From Profundibacterium mesophilum KAUST100406-0324 (GTDB lineage: Bacteria > Pseudomonadota > Alphaproteobacteria > Rhodobacterales > Rhodobacteraceae): a stretch of DNA of 64,000 nucleotides. Below the pieces are notes generated by a model that ran no database searches, had not been told where the DNA came from, and was given only the letters and a program-made list of their open reading frames with translations. The stretch spans positions 62,001 through 126,000 of the forward strand of contig NZ_APKE01000033.1 of assembly GCF_009835145.1 (NCBI RefSeq). Reading direction: 5' to 3'. A program made the position numbers and the translations under genes. Of the stretch, positions 47,590 to 60,871 are shown in pieces (the first letter of the stretch is position 1; every line of letters begins with the position of its first letter).

Positions 47590-49683
47590 ATGACACTGCC
47601 CGAATATCGGATCACCGAATCGGGGACGGCCCTGATCACCTTCGGCCGACCATCGGGCAACGCGCTGAGCGGAGCGCTCGTTTTCGGCATCGCCGCGCAG
47701 ATCGCGCGCGCGATCGACGACACTTCCGCGAAGGCGATCGTTCTGACGGGGGCGGGGGCGAACTTCTCGGCCGGTGTCGATCTGGGCGCGATGCAGGACG
47801 AGGCGGCCATGGCCGCGCTCGGAACGCTCGGCGATGCCATCGAGAACAGCCCCAAACCGGTCGTCGCGGCCTTGCGCGGGATGGTCGCGGGCCCGGCCTT
47901 CGAGCTTGCGCTCGCCGCGGCGGGGCGCGTGGCCGAGCCCGAGGCCTCGATGAGCATGCCGCATATCGCCTTCGGTATGATCCCCGGCGCGGGCGGCACG
48001 CAGCGTTTGCCGCGCCTTGTCGGCGCGCAGGCCGCGCTCGACATGATCCTTGGAGGGCGGCCGCGCCGCGCACGGCTTGCGCCCGAAGGGCTTGTCGATC
48101 TCCTGTCGGAGGACCCGGTCGAGGCGGCCGAGCGCCTCGCGCTCCAGATCGTGCAGGCGGATGATGATGACACGCCGACGGGCCGCCGCCGTCACGCCGA
48201 ACTCGACGATCCCGCGGGGTTCGTGAGGGCGGTCAACGCGGCGCGCGCGCGCCCCGCCCATCTGCCGGCGCAGCGCCATGTGATCGATTGCATCGAGGCG
48301 GTGCTGCTGCTTCCCGAAGGGGCGGGGTTCGCGATGGAACGCGCCTATTGGCGTGATTGCCGCGACAGCGATGGCAGCCGGGCGCTGCGCCGTCTCGCGC
48401 GGGCCGAAGCCGCCGCCGGGCGTGTGCCGGAGGTCGCGGGCGGCCCGCCGCCGCGCCTTCCGCGCAAGGTGGGAGTCGTCGGCGGCACGGCGCGCTGCGC
48501 CGAGCTGGCCATCGCCTGCCTGGATGCCGGGATCGAGACGATCCTCGTGGGTGTGGATACCAGCGGGCTCATCGAAGTGGGGGATGCGATCATGGCCCGC
48601 TACGACGGGGCTGTCGCGGCGGGACGGATGTCGCCGGCGACGCGTGACGAGCGGCTGTCCCTGCTGACCCCTTCCGAGGAGTTCGAGGCGCTGGGGGAGG
48701 CCGACCTGGTGATCGAGGAGGCGGCCAACGACCGCATGCTGCGGCGCGAGGTGATCGCGGCGATCGCGCTCTTCGTCCCGCAGCAGACGCTGATCGCGAC
48801 GGGCTCCGATCTTTTCGGCCCGGACGAGCTTGCCGAGGTCACCGAGCGGCCCGCGCGCACTCTGGTCTTCAGGATGCACGGGCGGGGCATGCGTCTCGTC
48901 GAGCTTGCGGCGGGGGCGGATGTGCCGGGGGCGGTGAAGGCTTCGGCGTCGCTGCTCGTGCGGCGCCTGGGCAGGCTTCCGCTCTGGTGCGGGCCGGCGC
49001 CGGGATTGTTGGTCGCGCGGCTGCGCGAGGCGGAGCTGGTCGCGCTTGAGGCGATGCTGCTCCGCGGCACCCCGCCAGAGCGCATCGACGCGGCGCTACA
49101 GGCCTTTGGCCGCCGGCAGGGGCCGTGCCGCGCGCTCGATGCCGAAGGGCTGGCGGCGCGCCTGTCGGAGCGTCTCGACCGGCCGCAGGACCGCGAGCGC
49201 GCGGCCGGCTCGCTTCTTGCCGAACTGGTCGAGGCGGGACGGACGGGCGGCAGCGCCGGCGGCTTCTATCCGCCCGAGGGGGCGGCGCCGGTGCCGCTCG
49301 AGGATGGGACGATGCCCGCGCCGGGCGCCTCCGATCCCGCAGCGCTGGCGGTGATCGACGCTCATCGGCGCGCGCGCGGGATCGCCCGCGATCCGCTGTC
49401 GCAGGCCGGAATACGCGCCTTCTGGAACGCGGCGCTCGCCAATGCGGGCGCGCACCTGATCGAGAGCGGCGCCGCTGCCGGGCCAGGCGCGGTCGATGTC
49501 GCGGCGGTGCACGGGCTCGATTATCCCCGCTGGCAGGGCGGCCCGCTTTTCGCGGCCGATCTCGAAGGTCTGCTTCGGGTGCGCAACGTCCTGCGCCAGC
49601 AGGGCGGAAGCGATCCGGCCTTCGTGCCCCACCCGCTTTTCGACACGCTCATCGGCAGCGGCCGGACCTTCGCCGATCTTTGA
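47590..49683 (+). CDS. FadJ/FadB-like enoyl-CoA hydratase/3-hydroxyacyl-CoA dehydrogenase fusion with degenerate active sites
   Basis: 697-residue multidomain beta-oxidation-type protein: crotonase domain (1-~190), linker, Rossmann-like domain (from Lys293) and two C-terminal 3HCDH-like domains. Key residues are changed. The first crotonase Glu is present (Glu105, FELAL), but the second, exactly 20 residues on, is His125 (SMPHIAFGMIPGAGGTQRL). The Rossmann motif reads KVGVVGGTARC, not GxGxMG. The dehydrogenase HFFxPxxxM motif reads VFRMHGRGM (residues 426-434). Both activities may be lost or altered. Start taken at ATG 47590. It stands alone, without a thiolase partner. Confidence 0.85.
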   Translation: MTLPEYRITESGTALITFGRPSGNALSGALVFGIAAQIARAIDDTSAKAIVLTGAGANFSAGVDLGAMQDEAAMAALGTLGDAIENSPKPVVAALRGMVAGPAFELALAAAGRVAEPEASMSMPHIAFGMIPGAGGTQRLPRLVGAQAALDMILGGRPRRARLAPEGLVDLLSEDPVEAAERLALQIVQADDDDTPTGRRRHAELDDPAGFVRAVNAARARPAHLPAQRHVIDCIEAVLLLPEGAGFAMERAYWRDCRDSDGSRALRRLARAEAAAGRVPEVAGGPPPRLPRKVGVVGGTARCAELAIACLDAGIETILVGVDTSGLIEVGDAIMARYDGAVAAGRMSPATRDERLSLLTPSEEFEALGEADLVIEEAANDRMLRREVIAAIALFVPQQTLIATGSDLFGPDELAEVTERPARTLVFRMHGRGMRLVELAAGADVPGAVKASASLLVRRLGRLPLWCGPAPGLLVARLREAELVALEAMLLRGTPPERIDAALQAFGRRQGPCRALDAEGLAARLSERLDRPQDRERAAGSLLAELVEAGRTGGSAGGFYPPEGAAPVPLEDGTMPAPGASDPAALAVIDAHRRARGIARDPLSQAGIRAFWNAALANAGAHLIESGAAAGPGAVDVAAVHGLDYPRWQGGPLFAADLEGLLRVRNVLRQQGGSDPAFVPHPLFDTLIGSGRTFADL

Positions 49684-49712
49684 GATGCGCCTCGGTGCGA
49701 GGGTGCCGGGGG

Positions 49713-49931
49713 TCAGGGAGCGAGGAAGATCCCGACCACGACCATCGTCAGCCCGAGCATCGACAGCAGCAGGGCGCCGAGATTGAGCGCGACAAGCCCT
49801 TGCAGGCGCTTGCGCATCGCCGCGTCGTCGAGGCCGGAGCGCCGCGCCGCCATGGCGCGCAGGACGCACCAGCCGAGGCCGGCAATGCCGATCAGCGAAA
49901 TCGCCGCGCCGATCCAGATCAGGGTTTCCAT
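49713..49931 (-). CDS. Small two-helix membrane protein
   Basis: 72-residue protein with two hydrophobic helices (about residues 3-27 and 48-70) joined by a basic loop RRSGLDDAAMRKRL. It starts METLIWIGAAIS at ATG 49931. I recognise it only as the kind of small hypothetical membrane protein common in Rhodobacterales; no function is known. It converges with the FadJ-like gene, 29 bp between stops, and is divergent from gapR across 183 bp. Confidence 0.7.
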   Translation of the reverse strand: METLIWIGAAISLIGIAGLGWCVLRAMAARRSGLDDAAMRKRLQGLVALNLGALLLSMLGLTMVVVGIFLAP

Positions 49932-50114
49932 GCGCCGCCCTCCATGCCGCCGGCAAATCGGGGGGTCCGAATGCCGCCGCCGCGACTTATCCGATACAGC
50001 CCGGCGGCGCAACGCCGCCGCGTGCCGGGGCCGCGGCGCAACCGTCTTGCGATGCCGCCCGCCGGGCAGTAGGGGAGGGGTCCGCACCCTGACCAGCGCC
50101 CGGAAGGCCCCGAT

Positions 50115-50378
50115 ATGAGCGATACCTCCGATACCGATTCCAACTACCGCGTCACCGCAGACGAGCTGCGCCAGTTCATCGAGCGCTTCGAGCGGCTCGA
50201 GCAGGAGAAGAAGGACATCGCGGAGGCGCAAAAGGAAGTGATGGCCGAGGCCAAGGGGCGCGGCTACGATACCAAGGTCATGCGCAAGGTCATCGCGCTG
50301 CGCAAGCGCGACAAGGACGACATCGCCGAAGAAGAAGCCGTGCTCGAGATGTACAAGGAAGCGCTCGGGATGCAGTGA
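50115..50378 (+). CDS. gapR: GapR-family (DUF2312) nucleoid protein
   Basis: 87-residue DNA-binding protein of the DUF2312 family. Caulobacter GapR encircles overtwisted AT-rich DNA and supports topoisomerases during replication. The long coiled-coil helix LRQFIERFERLEQEKKDI and the block VMAEAKGRGYDTKVMRKVIALRKRDKDD match the family closely; the Lys/Arg cluster is the DNA-contact surface. Length is full for the family (about 85-90). It is monocistronic, with two GC hairpins after the stop. Confidence 0.92.
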   Translation: MSDTSDTDSNYRVTADELRQFIERFERLEQEKKDIAEAQKEVMAEAKGRGYDTKVMRKVIALRKRDKDDIAEEEAVLEMYKEALGMQ

Positions 50379-50388
50379 CGGCCGGGTC

Positions 50389-50449
50389 GGGGGCGCGCCG
50401 ACGCCCCCGCCTCCACGCGGATGATGCACCGGCGCCCGGCCGCCGGGCG
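50389..50449. terminator. Two hairpins between convergent gapR and the following gene
   Basis: Stem GGGGGCG/CGCCCCC (50389-50395 with 50402-50408) lies 11 nt after the gapR stop, and stem CGCCCGG/CCGGGCG (50433-50439 with 50443-50449) follows. No T-run accompanies either. They sit between convergent genes and probably protect both 3' ends or aid termination. Confidence 0.45.
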
Positions 50450-50500
50450 TCGCGGGCTTCCGGGGGACATCCCTTTCATGGGCGCGGCGCGGGGTCCGGG

Positions 50501-50764
50501 TCAGCTGGCCGAGACGAACTTGTTGAAACGGCTGGTGCCGCCATCCTCGGTCTTTTCCTGATAGAGGAAATCCAGATCGCTCTCGTCGAAGATCTCGAAG
50601 AACTCCTCCCATTCGATCACCGTCATCCGGTCGTCGGGATCGCGAAAATCGATGCGCAGGATACCGCCCTCCCCGCTGGTCTCGATCTTGGCGGGGCGTC
50701 CGTCGCGCTCCTCCGCCCATGCCCGGATCGTCTCGTGGTCGCGGGTGCTCTGCGTCTCGCTCAT
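50501..50764 (-). CDS. Conserved hypothetical protein
   Basis: 87-residue acidic cytosolic protein starting MSETQSTRDHETIRAWAEERDGRPA at ATG 50764, with AAGGAG 8 nt upstream. Conserved-looking features are GGILRIDFRDPDDRM, WEEFFEIFDESDLDFLYQEKT and the end GGTSRFNKFV. Homologues are common in alphaproteobacteria and are sometimes labelled as glucan branching enzyme, which this short sequence does not support. Function unknown. It is divergent from the hybrid kinase gene. Confidence 0.8.
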   Translation of the reverse strand: MSETQSTRDHETIRAWAEERDGRPAKIETSGEGGILRIDFRDPDDRMTVIEWEEFFEIFDESDLDFLYQEKTEDGGTSRFNKFVSAS

Positions 50765-50985
50765 GGACTGTCTCCTTCGCTGTCCCGATCGCTCTGGAGG
50801 GCAACCGGCGCGAGGGCCTGGCGGTTCCGGGCGGGGAGGGCTGCGTGGTGGCGCGACTTTTCGGCACGCGTGACCGGTTGGAAGCGTTCCGGGCGCGTCC
50901 GTGCTCTTCCGTGCGCGGAACGAACAGGCTAGGTAGGAGCCTGATGACGTGATACCCACGTCCGTGCCGACGACCGAGGTCACCC

Positions 50986-53856
50986 ATGGGTTTCGATATC
51001 GAGGCGGTTTTCGCCGCAGCACCTTCACCCTTCGTCCTGCTCGACGCGCAGCTCGTGATCACGTGGGCGAATGACGAATATTGCCGTGTCGTGCACCGTG
51101 CGCGCGAAGAGTTCGTCGGTCGTAACATCTTCGATGTCTTCCCCGCCGAGGAGGGAAGCTTGTCCCACCAGATGCTCAGTGCTTCGTTCCGCCGCGTGCT
51201 CGAGAGCGGGTTGAGCGACCATCTGCCGTTGATCCCCTACGCGATTCAGCTCGACGGCAAGATGACGGAGCGGTTCTGGAGTGCGACGCACACGCCCATC
51301 CCGGCCGCCGATAACAGCGTGGCCTACATCCTGCAGCATACCTCGGATGTGACCGATATCCATCGTGGCCTCGCCGCGAACGAGGCCAAACAAAATTTCG
51401 ATCATGCCGAGATGCTGCGCCGCGCCGAGGAAGTCTCACGGCGCAATCTCGAGCTCGACGCCGCAACCGAATTTTTCCAGGCGGTCTTCAACCAGGCGCC
51501 CAGCATCATTTCCATCACCACCGGGCCGGATCACCGGATCAGCATGGCGAACGAGGCCTACAGGACGGCCGCCGGGAACCGCTCGCTGATCGGCCTGTCT
51601 GTGCGCGAGGCGTTTCCCGATCTGGAAGGGCAGGGCTATTTCGAACTGCTCGACAAGGTCTACGAGACCGGCATTCCGGAGGTCCGCCGGCGCAATCCCA
51701 TCGATCTGGTGCAGCCCGGCGGCGGCGAGATCGAGCGGCTCTATGTTGATTTCGTCTATCAACCCCTTCTCGACGAGGCCGGCGAGACGATCGGCATCTT
51801 TGTCCAGGGCCATGAGGTGACCGAGCAGGTCCTCTCGCAAATGCGGCTTCAAGAGGCCGAGGAGCGGTTCCGCGGCATGGCGCAGACGATGCCCGCCCAT
51901 GTCTGGACCGCGACGGCCGACGGGGTGATCGATTGGGTCAGCGACCAGATGACCGAGTATGGCGGCCTGGGCGGAGAATCCTATGCCGGTGCCGTGCGCA
52001 GCATCATGCATCCCGACGATATCGGCCGCATCACCTCGATCTGGAGCCGCGTGATCGACGATGGGAGCGCCTATGAGGCCGAGTTCCGCCTGCGCCGCAG
52101 GGACGGTGTCTATCGGTGGTTCATGGCCCGGGCCACGCCGATCCGCGACGAGACCGGCTCGATCACCCGCTGGATCGGGACGAATATCGACATTGAGGAC
52201 CGGCAGGTCGCCAAGTCCGCGCTGGCCGATCTCAACGCGACGCTCGAGGCGCGTGTCGAGCAGCGCAACCAAGAGCTCGAGGAGGTGCACGCGACCCTGC
52301 GCCAGGGACAGAAGATGGAGGCGATCGGCAATCTTGCCGGCGGCATCGCGCATGATTTCAACAACCTGCTGCAATCGATCACCGGCAGCCTGCAACTGGC
52401 AGGTCGCCACATGGCGCAGGAGAGCCCCGAATACCGCCGCATCGCGCTCGCGCTGAGCGCCGTGGACCGGGGCGCGAAGCTTGCCTCACAGCTTCTTTCC
52501 TTCGGCAGGCGCCAGCCGCTCGAGCCGCGGGCCGTGCATACCGGCAGCCTGATCGGCGATATTGTCGCGATCTTGAGCAGCGCGGTGGGCGAGGGGGTCG
52601 ATATCCGGACCACTGTCGCGCCGGACCTGTGGAACATCCATGCCGATCCGACCAATGTCGAGAATGCGCTGCTCAATCTCGCGATGAACGCGCGCGATGC
52701 GATGAACGGTCACGGCACGCTGACCATCGACCTGTCGAACGCGGTGATCGAACGCGGCGGATCGGCAGGCGGCGTCGACCTGGCGCCGGGCGAGTATGTC
52801 CGCATCGCCGTTACCGACACCGGGACCGGGATGACATCCGACGTGCTCGAGCAGGTCTTCGAGCCCTTCTTCACGACAAAGGCCGCTGGCCGAGGGACCG
52901 GTCTCGGCCTCGCGATGGTCTACGGCTTCGTCAAGCAGTCGAATGGGCATGTGACGATCGAGAGCAAGCCCGGCAGCGGCACGACGGTCATCCTCTTCCT
53001 GCCGCGCACCTCGGCCGAGACGCATACCCAGTCGCGCAGCCCGGAGGCTCCCGTCGTCGGGGGGAGCGAGACGATCCTGCTGGTCGAGGACGACGAGGCG
53101 GTTCGCAGCACGACGGGCGAGCTCCTGACCGAACTGGGTTACGCGGTAACCGAGGCGCAGAATGCCGATGCCGCGATGGCACTCATGGAGCAGGGCCTGC
53201 GCATCGATCTTCTGCTGACCGACGCGGTGATGCCCGGCCGGCTCAGCAGCCGTGAGATGGCCGAGGCGGCGCGCCGCCTGATGCCGGAGCTCGCCGTGCT
53301 CTTCTCCTCGGGATATGCCTGCGATGTGATCGTGCATGACGGGCGTCTCGACGAGGGGGTGAACCTGCTGCCCAAACCCTATGACCGCGACACGCTGGCG
53401 CGCCGTGTGCGCGACGTGATCGAGGAGACGCGGCAGGCGCGGGAGACGCCGCAGGAGACAGGCGCCGCCCCGCAATCGGTCAACGGTCTCAGGATGCTCC
53501 TTTGCGAGGATGACGCGCTGATCCGCATGGATCTCGAGGACATGCTCGGCGCGGCCGGCATCGAGGTGCTGTCGGCGGGGAGCGGGAGCGAGGCGGTGAG
53601 TATCCTGAAAGGGCGGAGCGTCGATCTGCTGATGACCGATATCGGGCTTCCCGACATGACCGGCATCGATCTTGCGGGCGTCGCGCTGGCGACGAGCCCC
53701 GACCTTCCGGTGCTCTTCGCGACGGGGCATCAATCGGTCCCGGAGGCGGCAGGGATGGCGCGCGCGCGCGTGATCACCAAGCCGTTCGACGACCGGATGC
53801 TGATCGAGGCGATCGAGCGCCTGCTCGACATTCCGCAGCCGAGCGCCATGAACTGA
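50986..53856 (+). CDS. Hybrid histidine kinase with three PAS domains and two receivers
   Basis: 956-residue soluble sensor without transmembrane segments. Three PAS domains lie at about residues 5-125, 160-285 and 290-415. The third ends with a PAC-type motif ([13 protein letters not shown]). A coiled coil leads to HisKA with His456 in [16 protein letters not shown], then the HATPase_c domain ([33 protein letters not shown]). Two receivers follow, with phospho-acceptors Asp746 (LLTDAVMPG) and Asp885 (MTDIGLPDM). No response regulator gene is adjacent. The input signal is unknown. It sits upstream of recA but is separated by 271 bp. Confidence 0.93.
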   Translation: MGFDIEAVFAAAPSPFVLLDAQLVITWANDEYCRVVHRAREEFVGRNIFDVFPAEEGSLSHQMLSASFRRVLESGLSDHLPLIPYAIQLDGKMTERFWSATHTPIPAADNSVAYILQHTSDVTDIHRGLAANEAKQNFDHAEMLRRAEEVSRRNLELDAATEFFQAVFNQAPSIISITTGPDHRISMANEAYRTAAGNRSLIGLSVREAFPDLEGQGYFELLDKVYETGIPEVRRRNPIDLVQPGGGEIERLYVDFVYQPLLDEAGETIGIFVQGHEVTEQVLSQMRLQEAEERFRGMAQTMPAHVWTATADGVIDWVSDQMTEYGGLGGESYAGAVRSIMHPDDIGRITSIWSRVIDDGSAYEAEFRLRRRDGVYRWFMARATPIRDETGSITRWIGTNIDIEDRQVAKSALADLNATLEARVEQRNQELEEVHATLRQGQKMEAIGNLAGGIAHDFNNLLQSITGSLQLAGRHMAQESPEYRRIALALSAVDRGAKLASQLLSFGRRQPLEPRAVHTGSLIGDIVAILSSAVGEGVDIRTTVAPDLWNIHADPTNVENALLNLAMNARDAMNGHGTLTIDLSNAVIERGGSAGGVDLAPGEYVRIAVTDTGTGMTSDVLEQVFEPFFTTKAAGRGTGLGLAMVYGFVKQSNGHVTIESKPGSGTTVILFLPRTSAETHTQSRSPEAPVVGGSETILLVEDDEAVRSTTGELLTELGYAVTEAQNADAAMALMEQGLRIDLLLTDAVMPGRLSSREMAEAARRLMPELAVLFSSGYACDVIVHDGRLDEGVNLLPKPYDRDTLARRVRDVIEETRQARETPQETGAAPQSVNGLRMLLCEDDALIRMDLEDMLGAAGIEVLSAGSGSEAVSILKGRSVDLLMTDIGLPDMTGIDLAGVALATSPDLPVLFATGHQSVPEAAGMARARVITKPFDDRMLIEAIERLLDIPQPSAMN

Positions 53857-54030
53857 GACCCCGCGCGCGTCCGGACGGAACGATTACTCGCGCGCGGGCG
53901 TCATCCCACGCGTGACCGGCGGAGGCGGGTCCAAGAGCGTCCGGCCGGGCAGGCAAGCTCTGCGCGATCTGCAAGCGTAACGCTTCGTTAACCGCAACCG
54001 CGCAAACTTTCCTCCCATTATACTTGCAAT

Positions 54031-54045
54031 GTTCTCGTTTCGGTC
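54031..54045. promoter_or_regulatory. Degenerate second SOS-box-like repeat upstream of recA
   Basis: GTTC-N7-GGTC at 54031-54045, one mismatch from the alphaproteobacterial GTTC-N7-GTTC LexA pattern. It lies just after a TATACT -10-like element (54019-54024) and 17 bp before the perfect box. It may act as a weaker second LexA site. Confidence 0.4.
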
Positions 54046-54062
54046 ACATATTCCGGTGACCA

Positions 54063-54077
54063 GAACAGGACATGAAC
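54063..54077. promoter_or_regulatory. LexA (SOS) box of recA
   Basis: Perfect direct repeat GAAC-AGGACAT-GAAC, the alphaproteobacterial LexA recognition pattern, centred about 58 bp before the recA start. It implies that recA is repressed by LexA and induced by DNA damage. lexA itself is not in the window. Confidence 0.85.
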
Positions 54078-54127
54078 AAACACGCCCATTGCTGTGAGGA
54101 TGAGGGTGTGGAATAAGGACGAAACGC

Positions 54128-55201
54128 ATGGGTACGGCAAGCATTCTCGACATGGCAGACAAGCGCAACACCGACAAGCAGAAGGCGCTGGACTCAGCGC
54201 TGGCCCAGATCGAACGCCAGTTCGGCAAGGGCTCGATCATGAAGCTGGGCGGTGAGAATCAGATGCCCGACATCGAGGCGACCTCGACCGGCTCGCTCGG
54301 TCTCGATATCGCGCTCGGGATCGGTGGTCTGCCCAAGGGCCGGATCATCGAGGTCTACGGACCCGAAAGCTCCGGCAAGACGACCCTGACGCTTCACGTC
54401 GTGGCCGAGGAGCAGAAGAAGGGCGGCGTCTGCGCCTTCGTCGATGCAGAGCATGCGCTCGATCCGCAATATGCCAAGAAGCTCGGCGTCAATCTCGACG
54501 AGCTCCTGATTTCGCAGCCCGATACCGGTGAGCAGGCTCTCGAGATCACCGACACGCTGGTGCGCTCCGGCGCCGTCAGCCTCGTCGTGGTCGACAGCGT
54601 CGCGGCCCTGACGCCCAAATCCGAGCTCGAGGGCGACATGGGCGACAGCAGCGTCGGCGTCCATGCCCGCCTCATGAGCCAGGCGATGCGCAAGCTGACG
54701 GGCTCGATCAGCCGCTCCAGGTGCATGGTCATCTTCATCAACCAGATCAGGATGAAGATCGGCGTCATGTTCGGCTCGCCCGAGACAACGACGGGGGGCA
54801 ACGCACTGAAATTCTACTCCTCCGTCAGGCTGGACATCCGCCGTATCGGCGCGATCAAGGATCGCGACGAGGTCGTCGGCAACCAGACCCGCGTCAAGGT
54901 CGTCAAGAACAAGGTCGCCCCGCCGTTCAAGCAGGTCGAGTTCGACATCATGTATGGCGAGGGCATCTCCAAGACCGGCGAGCTTCTCGATCTGGGGGTG
55001 AAGGCCGGGGTGGTCGAAAAGTCGGGCTCCTGGTTCTCCTATGGCGACGAGCGCGTGGGGCAGGGCCGTGAGAACGCGAAGACCTTCCTGAAGGAAAACC
55101 GGTCCATCGCGCTCGAGATCGAGGACAAGATCAGGGCGGCGCACGGGCTGGAATTCGAGGCTGCGTCAGAAGATGACGACACGGCGCTGCTCGACGACTG
55201 A
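54128..55201 (+). CDS. recA: Recombinase RecA
   Basis: ATP-dependent strand-exchange protein and LexA co-protease, 357 residues. Walker A is [13 protein letters not shown], followed by [19 protein letters not shown], Walker [11 protein letters not shown] and the DNA-binding loop L2 region [25 protein letters not shown]. The acidic C-terminal tail is present. Start taken at ATG 54128, since relatives carry a similar short extension; ATG 54152 (MADKRN) is possible. The upstream region (53857-54127) holds the SOS boxes; a strong hairpin follows the stop. Confidence 0.98.
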   Translation: MGTASILDMADKRNTDKQKALDSALAQIERQFGKGSIMKLGGENQMPDIEATSTGSLGLDIALGIGGLPKGRIIEVYGPESSGKTTLTLHVVAEEQKKGGVCAFVDAEHALDPQYAKKLGVNLDELLISQPDTGEQALEITDTLVRSGAVSLVVVDSVAALTPKSELEGDMGDSSVGVHARLMSQAMRKLTGSISRSRCMVIFINQIRMKIGVMFGSPETTTGGNALKFYSSVRLDIRRIGAIKDRDEVVGNQTRVKVVKNKVAPPFKQVEFDIMYGEGISKTGELLDLGVKAGVVEKSGSWFSYGDERVGQGRENAKTFLKENRSIALEIEDKIRAAHGLEFEAASEDDDTALLDD

Positions 55202-55228
55202 CGGCGCTCCGATTTTCGACAGTGAACG

Positions 55229-55257
55229 AAGGCCCGGCCGGCGCGCCGGGCCTTTTC
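55229..55257 (+). terminator. Intrinsic terminator of recA
   Basis: Perfect 10-bp stem AAGGCCCGGC/GCCGGGCCTT (55229-55238 with 55245-55254) with a 6-nt loop, ending in TTTT, 28 nt after the recA stop. Confidence 0.85.
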
Positions 55258-55449
55258 GCGTCCGGCGCATGCCATGATCGCGGGCTCCCGGCGCGGGCCC
55301 CCGGCCCGATGATCGCGGGTCCTTCGAGCGCCGAAGGACGACGCAAAGGCGCGCGCTTCGCGGCCATGCCCCGCGGCGCGGTGGACAGCCCTTCTCGGCG
55401 CGGATAAACCCAACCGAATGCGAATGCCCAGCAAGGATCCCGCCGCGCC

Positions 55450-58112
<2,663 letters not shown>

Positions 58113-58113
<1 letters not shown>

Positions 58114-58403
58114 TGACCGCTCTGTGGATTGCCCATGTGCATGTGACCGACGAAGAGGCCTATGGCCGCTATGCCGCTCTTGCGACCCATGCGATCGCCG
58201 ATCACGGGGGTACGTTCCTCGCGCGGGGCGGCCGCCACGTGCAGCTCGAGGGAAACGATCGCAAGCGCAACGTCGTCGCGCGGTTCGATTCGGTGGAACG
58301 GGCGGTGGAATGCTACCAATCCGCCGCCTATCAGGAGGCGCTCTCCCATGCCCGCGACGCCGCCGAGCGTGACCTAGTGATCGTCGAGGAGGTCGCGCCC
58401 TGA
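58113..58403 (+). CDS. DUF1330 domain protein
   Basis: 96-residue protein of the dimeric alpha/beta-barrel (DUF1330) fold, function unknown. Features: MTALWIAHVHVTDEEAYGRYAALA, GGTFLARGGRHVQLEG, RNVVARFDSVERAVECYQS and YQEALSHARDAAERDLVIVEE, all matching the family layout. Start shares one base with the alaS stop (TGATG), and its own stop overlaps the CTG of the MOSC gene, so the three genes form one unit. Confidence 0.9.
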
Positions 58404-58867
58404 AGACCCTTGCGGAGCTCACGCGAACCCATTCCGGGGCGGGCGCGCTGAGCTGGATCGGCAGGCGGGCGCAGCGGCTCGCCCCGCCCGAGGCGGTGCC
58501 TGATGTGATGCTTCTGGAAGATGGTCTGGAAGGCGATCACGCGCGGCCCGGCAAGAGGGCGGTGACGCTGATCCAGGAAGAGCATCTCGCGGTGATCGGC
58601 GCGTTTGTCGGCACGGGTGTGATCGCGCCGCAGCGTCTGCGCCGGAACCTCGTGATCCGCGGTATCAACCTGAATGCCCTGCGCGGCCAGCAGGTCGCCA
58701 TCGGCGACGCGGTGGTGGAGATCACCATTCCCTGCGCCCCCTGCAGCCGTATGGAGCGCGAGTTGGGCACCGGCGGATATAATGCCCTGCGCGGGCATGG
58801 GGGCTGGTGCGCGGCGGTGATCACCCCCGGCAGGATCACCATCGGGGATGCGGTGCGCCCCGCCTGA
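58400..58867 (+). CDS. MOSC domain protein, probable CTG start
   Basis: 155-residue MOSC (molybdenum cofactor sulfurase C-terminal-like) protein. It has GLEGDHARPGKRAVTLIQEEHL, RRNLVIRGINLNAL, the conserved Cys block IPCAPCSRME and GGYNALRGHGGWCA. Family members have a LSWIGxR-type segment before the core. Here it is encoded upstream of the first GTG (58496), and the only usable start before an in-frame stop at 58370-58372 is CTG 58400. GAGGAGGT lies about 6-7 nt before that CTG, which overlaps the DUF1330 stop as CTGA. I therefore start it at CTG; 58496 would truncate the protein. Confidence 0.8.
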   Translation: MKTLAELTRTHSGAGALSWIGRRAQRLAPPEAVPDVMLLEDGLEGDHARPGKRAVTLIQEEHLAVIGAFVGTGVIAPQRLRRNLVIRGINLNALRGQQVAIGDAVVEITIPCAPCSRMERELGTGGYNALRGHGGWCAAVITPGRITIGDAVRPA

Positions 58868-58896
58868 GCGGCGGCGCGCGTGACACCCGCCGCTGC

Positions 58897-58921
58897 GGCG
58901 CCCTCGGGCCCAGGGGGCGCC
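58897..58921 (+). terminator. First hairpin after the alaS operon
   Basis: Near-perfect stem GGCGCCC/GGGCGCC (58897-58903 with 58915-58921, extended by two further pairs) 29 nt after the MOSC gene stop. No T-run; it works together with the next hairpin. Confidence 0.4.
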
Positions 58922-58933
58922 GAGAATGCATGT

Positions 58934-58959
58934 CCGGCCCCGCGCCGGGGCCGGAGTTT
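58934..58959. terminator. Hairpin between convergent MOSC and typA genes
   Basis: Perfect 8-bp stem CCGGCCCC/GGGGCCGG (58934-58941 with 58947-58954), 5-nt loop, followed on the plus strand by AGTTT. It lies 6 bp from the typA stop, so it can serve both transcripts. Confidence 0.6.
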
Positions 58960-58964
58960 CGCGA

Positions 58965-60785
<1,821 letters not shown>

Positions 60786-60871
60786 GGGGTCAGCCTTTTT
60801 CGGGGGTTGCGCGGCGCATACCCCGGCTGGGCCGGATATGGAAGGGTAAAGCTGCCGCAGGGCCCGCGGCA

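Noticed and set aside
46083-48173. Extension of the substrate-binding-protein frame by 360 codons upstream
   Set aside because: The signal peptide at MKTAFPALIVAAAW marks the true start; the extension lies opposite the FadJ-like gene.
50501-50764. Label 1,4-alpha-glucan branching enzyme for the 87-residue protein
   Set aside because: Homologues carry this name in some records, but the protein is far too short and has no glycoside hydrolase motif.
50986-53856. Possible LOV (flavin-binding) photoreceptor among the PAS domains
   Set aside because: None of the three PAS domains contains the NCRFLQ-type Cys motif.
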